Of a stretch of DNA of 7,077 nucleotides, positions 6,722 through 7,077 are shown one piece after another (the stretch's first letter is position 1; each line of letters begins with the position of its first letter). This stretch comes from Bacteroidota bacterium. GTDB lineage: Bacteria; Bacteroidota; Bacteroidia; Bacteroidales; VadinHA17. The notes beneath the pieces are model-generated. The model made no database searches. It was not told the DNA's origin and saw nothing but the letters and a program-made list of their open reading frames with translations. Where the stretch lies: assembly GCA_006227095.1 (NCBI GenBank), contig SBFZ01000125.1:1-7077 (forward strand). The letters run 5' to 3'. Made by a program: the position numbers and the translations under genes.

Positions 6722-7077
6722 ATGAAACAGCATGACTATACCATAGCATTCTGTGACAAATGCGCCTTTGAAAACAGTTCAGTTTTCCGCTTCCTGACAA
6801 GGGATGAGACTGACAGGCTTAACTTCGAAAAGGACTTCCGGCGCTACAAAAGGGGAGATATTCTTTATCATGAAGGTAACCGTATAAGTGGTTTCTATTG
6901 CATCAATTCCGGAATTATCAAGGTTTTCAAAACCGGTGTCGACGGAAAGGAACAGATTATCCGTTTTGCCCGTAAGGGTGAGATGATTGCCTACCGGTCT
7001 GTGCTGAGCAATGAGCCGGCATGTACCACGGCAAAGGTTATTGAAGACTGCCAGGTATGTTTTATTCCATCAGAGCT
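6722..7077 (+). CDS. Crp/Fnr family transcriptional regulator, N-terminal part (runs off right edge)
   Basis: The first 118 codons are present. The ATG at 6722 is the only plausible start, since an in-frame TAA lies two codons upstream. The translation begins with a CDKC motif (Cys11, Cys14) followed by VFRFLTRDETDRL, then a cyclic-nucleotide-binding type beta-roll: RRYKRGDILYHEGNRISGFYCINSG (about 40-64), VFKTGVDGKEQIIRFARKGEMIAYRSVLS (68-96) and a strand ending VCFIP (112-116). This resembles Bacteroidota Crp/Fnr proteins. The cAMP-contacting Arg-Ser of E. coli CRP is not conserved (ACTTAKV around 100-106), so another ligand or no ligand is likely. Six cysteines (11, 14, 60, 101, 110, 113) fall in this part, which leaves redox or metal sensing open. 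The DNA-binding helix-turn-helix lies beyond the window, so its presence is assumed from the family. Confidence 0.88.
   Translation, partial: MKQHDYTIAFCDKCAFENSSVFRFLTRDETDRLNFEKDFRRYKRGDILYHEGNRISGFYCINSGIIKVFKTGVDGKEQIIRFARKGEMIAYRSVLSNEPACTTAKVIEDCQVCFIPSE

Overview
The window looks like ordinary chromosomal DNA from a member of the Bacteroidota, most likely Bacteroidales or a close relative. The clues are three lipoprotein genes, A-rich leaders with no clear Shine-Dalgarno sequence, two matches to the Bacteroidota -7 promoter element TAnnTTTG, a PheS carrying the four-cysteine knuckle I associate with this phylum, and a gene order (flippase, dut, TPR lipoprotein, DUF4292 lipoprotein, EnvC-type protein) that I recall from Bacteroidota genomes. 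No mobile element, CRISPR array, rRNA, tRNA or transfer signature was seen.

The left two thirds (about 1-4681) is one minus-strand operon, read right to left: a MATE/Wzx-type flippase, dUTPase (dut), a TPR-repeat lipoprotein, a LolB-like DUF4292 lipoprotein, and the start of a coiled-coil EnvC-like murein hydrolase activator that runs off the left edge. All four junctions overlap (ATGA, ATGA, 16 nt, GTGA), so the five genes are probably translationally coupled. Apart from dut, the products belong to the cell envelope: lipid-linked glycan export, outer-membrane lipoproteins and cell-wall hydrolysis.

The 52-bp gap at 4682-4733 is a divergent promoter region. A minus-strand and a plus-strand -7 element sit back to back with no spacer and form a near-perfect 16-bp palindrome.

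To the right, on the plus strand, are a cyclophilin-type peptidyl-prolyl isomerase lipoprotein with a roughly 75-residue insertion, and pheS (phenylalanyl-tRNA synthetase alpha subunit) 14 nt downstream. A 132-bp intergenic stretch follows with weak hairpins and a possible minus-strand coding remnant. The window ends inside a cysteine-rich Crp/Fnr-family regulator.

I do not see an obviously undescribed system. The most useful leads are the LolB-like DUF4292 protein within the coupled envelope operon, the abutting divergent promoters, and the insertion in the isomerase.
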